A stretch of DNA of 64,000 nt from contig OZ012695.1 of NCBI GenBank assembly GCA_963942565.1, positions 12,775,348 to 12,839,347 on the forward strand, in the 5' to 3' direction. This DNA comes from Maea johnstoni. Taxonomy: Eukaryota > Annelida > Polychaeta > Spionida > Magelonidae. The notes under the pieces were generated by a model. That model did no database searches and was not told where the DNA came from. It was given only the letters and a program-made list of their open reading frames with translations. Made by a program: the position numbers and the translations under genes. Positions 61,927 through 64,000 of this stretch are shown here, in pieces. Numbering within the stretch: position 1 is the first letter of the stretch; each line of letters begins with the position of its first letter.

Positions 61927-62201
61927 ATGTATCCATAATTAGTGGAATGCGTCCATTTCTTTATTCCAGCCAAAACTATTCCATCCTTGAATCTTATCCT
62001 GCCAATTTCTATGTACCTTCAGAGAGTGTATATTAACTATTCAAGTATGAGATGAAAATTGTACTAAATATGGTTGTATAGTAGGACTTATTTTGTCCCG
62101 AATGGAGATGCTATTTATGTAAAACAATACTCCCCTGTATATACACCTGGCGATAAATTTTACATTTTAGTGATGTAGTCCCAGAGAATGTCTGTACAGA
62201 A

Positions 62202-62207
62202 TGATAT
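62202..62207 (+). promoter_or_regulatory. strong poly(A)-signal-like context
   Basis: TGTAATAAAACACATTTTAT is followed ~40 nt on by TGTTGTCTTTTTTTATT, a good AATAAA plus GT/T-rich downstream element. It is 5 kb from the whirlin stop, so use by whirlin would need a very long UTR. Confidence 0.25.
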
Positions 62208-62336
62208 GTAATAAAACACATTTTATTGGTGTTTAAACTATATGTTGTCTTTTTTTATTCCAATAAATGGAAAGGTTGTCTTCATTGCTAAGAGTCCCCC
62301 TCCTACAAATAGCATTTTGTAACTCTTAAATAGTAG

Positions 62337-63190
62337 TATAGTATAGTATGTTTATTGACTGAACAAAACATGAAACTAAACTTAAAAGTTAGAAGGAATA
62401 AAAGGAAGATAACTCCTGAGAAGTAGTATTACTATCAGACAGACACAAATTGTTAATATTGAATAAATTATATACACACAAACGGCTGCACACAAATATG
62501 GAGCACTATTACACGCGTTGCTATGCGAAGAAATTACATGCTGTGTCTAAATAGGTATAGGAGAGATGATGCTCCATTAGACAAAGCAAAATACTTCACA
62601 CATAATATACTTCAATCTAAGGATAATACGGGAGATATATCCCTTGTAAAAGTATGCAGGGTAATTTACGGTAACCTAGTGTAATGAAGATCTTCCCATT
62701 AGAGCATTTAATGCCTAGATGAGATATCCCACAGTTGCATCATAGTCTCTAGGGCGATACCATTTGGGTGTTTACCCAATAGTGAGAGATAAAGTTCCTG
62801 AGGCTGGCTCAATAAAAGCCGTATTTCTGGGTCATCCAGGTCACTATTCTCTTTTGTACATATTAGTACTATTGTCCTGATATAGGGGGCACTGCATTAC
62901 AATGTGTGATACATCCTCCTCTATTCCGAGGTCACACATCTCGCAGATTCTGGAGGCTATGGATACTCGCTTCATCCTGTGGTCAGTAGCCTTCAAGAGG
63001 CTCGTATCACACAGATTAGCCATAGTTTCACATCGATTAATTGCTCTGGGATTTATGTTAGAGATGAACCACCAAGTTAGATAGTAGGGTTTGCCGAAAA
63101 TTTGGAAAAGGAGTTTTTCTTTCTGTAACTGTGCAGGGATATGAGGTGCAGTATATAGATACTTAGCAGCAGGACTTCAAATTTTGTTTA
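62337..63190 (-). mobile_element. LINE 3' fragment (CR1/L2/jockey group)
   Basis: Read on the - strand, about 62990-62850 gives RMKRVSIASRICEMCDLGIE then EDVSHIVMQCPLYQDN. This C-x2-C...H...C-P-L-Y pattern ends many CR1/L2/jockey-type LINE proteins. It is followed by a stop. Upstream (to ~63190) and downstream (to ~62337) sequence probably belongs to it. No full reverse transcriptase is present. Confidence 0.65.
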
Positions 63191-63834
<644 letters not shown>

Positions 63835-63894
63835 AATGAAATGAAGATGACTCCTTGTCGTGACTCATTTACTGTATACGTGTTAATATTGCAG

Positions 63895-64000
63895 CAGTTT
63901 AATATGCTCTATAGTGAAGGGCTGGACACGACAGGGGTTTCTGAATCTGGCATCAGCGTGAGGTCACGAGGGAACAAGGACCAGTCAGGGCTCTCGTATC
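63895..64000 (+). CDS. probable exon of a second gene, cut by the window end
   Basis: After TTAATATTGCAG the + strand frame is open to the window end: QFNMLYSEGLDTTGVSESGI then SVRSRGNKDQSGLSY. It is GC-richer than the flank and protein-like. CAGCAG at the border gives a possible tandem (NAGNAG) acceptor. I do not recognise the protein. A - strand frame over the same bases is also open for ~29 codons, so the strand is not certain. Whirlin has already ended, so this would be a neighbouring gene. Confidence 0.45.

Noticed and set aside
62202-62207. Main whirlin poly(A) site
   Set aside because: Good signal context, but 5 kb beyond the stop with two microsatellite or minisatellite arrays between; kept only as a low-confidence note.

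Overview
The window is animal nuclear DNA. It is AT-rich and intron-rich, with GT-AG splicing, long microsatellites and many small DNA transposons. Its one clear host gene is the 3' part of a whirlin gene (WHRN) on the + strand, from about 32.6 to 57.2 kb. The exon peptides resemble vertebrate whirlin closely but not identically. Together with the repeat content this suggests a non-vertebrate bilaterian, perhaps a marine deuterostome; the species cannot be fixed from the sequence.

Layout. 0.4-0.82 kb holds a frame-disrupted THAP zinc-finger sequence on the - strand. 1-32.6 kb shows no convincing exon; it holds microsatellites, minisatellites and transposons, including a young but broken BEL/Pao LTR retrotransposon (12.6-17.0 kb) inserted into a TTAA-flanked MITE. 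32.6-57.2 kb carries 16 coding exons of whirlin, plus a possible 33-nt microexon. They encode, in order, the end of PDZ1 and its linker, PDZ2, the second harmonin-N-like domain, a Ser/Pro-rich linker and PDZ3 with the stop codon. The phases agree at every junction and give 715 codons (726 with the microexon). The N-terminus (first harmonin-N-like domain and most of PDZ1) must lie upstream of the window or has been missed. 57.2-63.9 kb is 3' UTR/intergenic DNA with MITEs, a 48-bp and a 38-bp minisatellite and a LINE fragment. The last 106 bases look like the start of an exon of another + strand gene.

Transposons can be sorted into families by their ends. Family A is a ~210-bp TTAA-ended MITE (12 copies). 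B has GTCTTAGCCAG ends. C is TTAACCCATT-ended. D has CAGGGCTCGAC ends and 5-bp duplications (hAT5-like). E has CCGTAAATTCTCGG ends and TA duplications. Two further hAT elements have 8-bp duplications, one element is Harbinger-like with a TAA duplication, and there are L2/CR1-like LINE tails. Several are nested with exact target duplications, which gives a relative insertion order.

The observations most worth following up: a ~39-copy 67-bp satellite with higher-order structure and a tRNA-like A-box filling one whirlin intron; two perfect RFX X-box sites in the 8.4-kb intron upstream of the C-terminal exons (possible internal promoter); a duplicated splice acceptor with G-runs in front of the second PDZ2 exon; a tandem-duplicated, interrupted harmonin-N exon; a 65-bp almost perfect palindrome; and MITE ends lying within about 10-50 bp of several splice sites.
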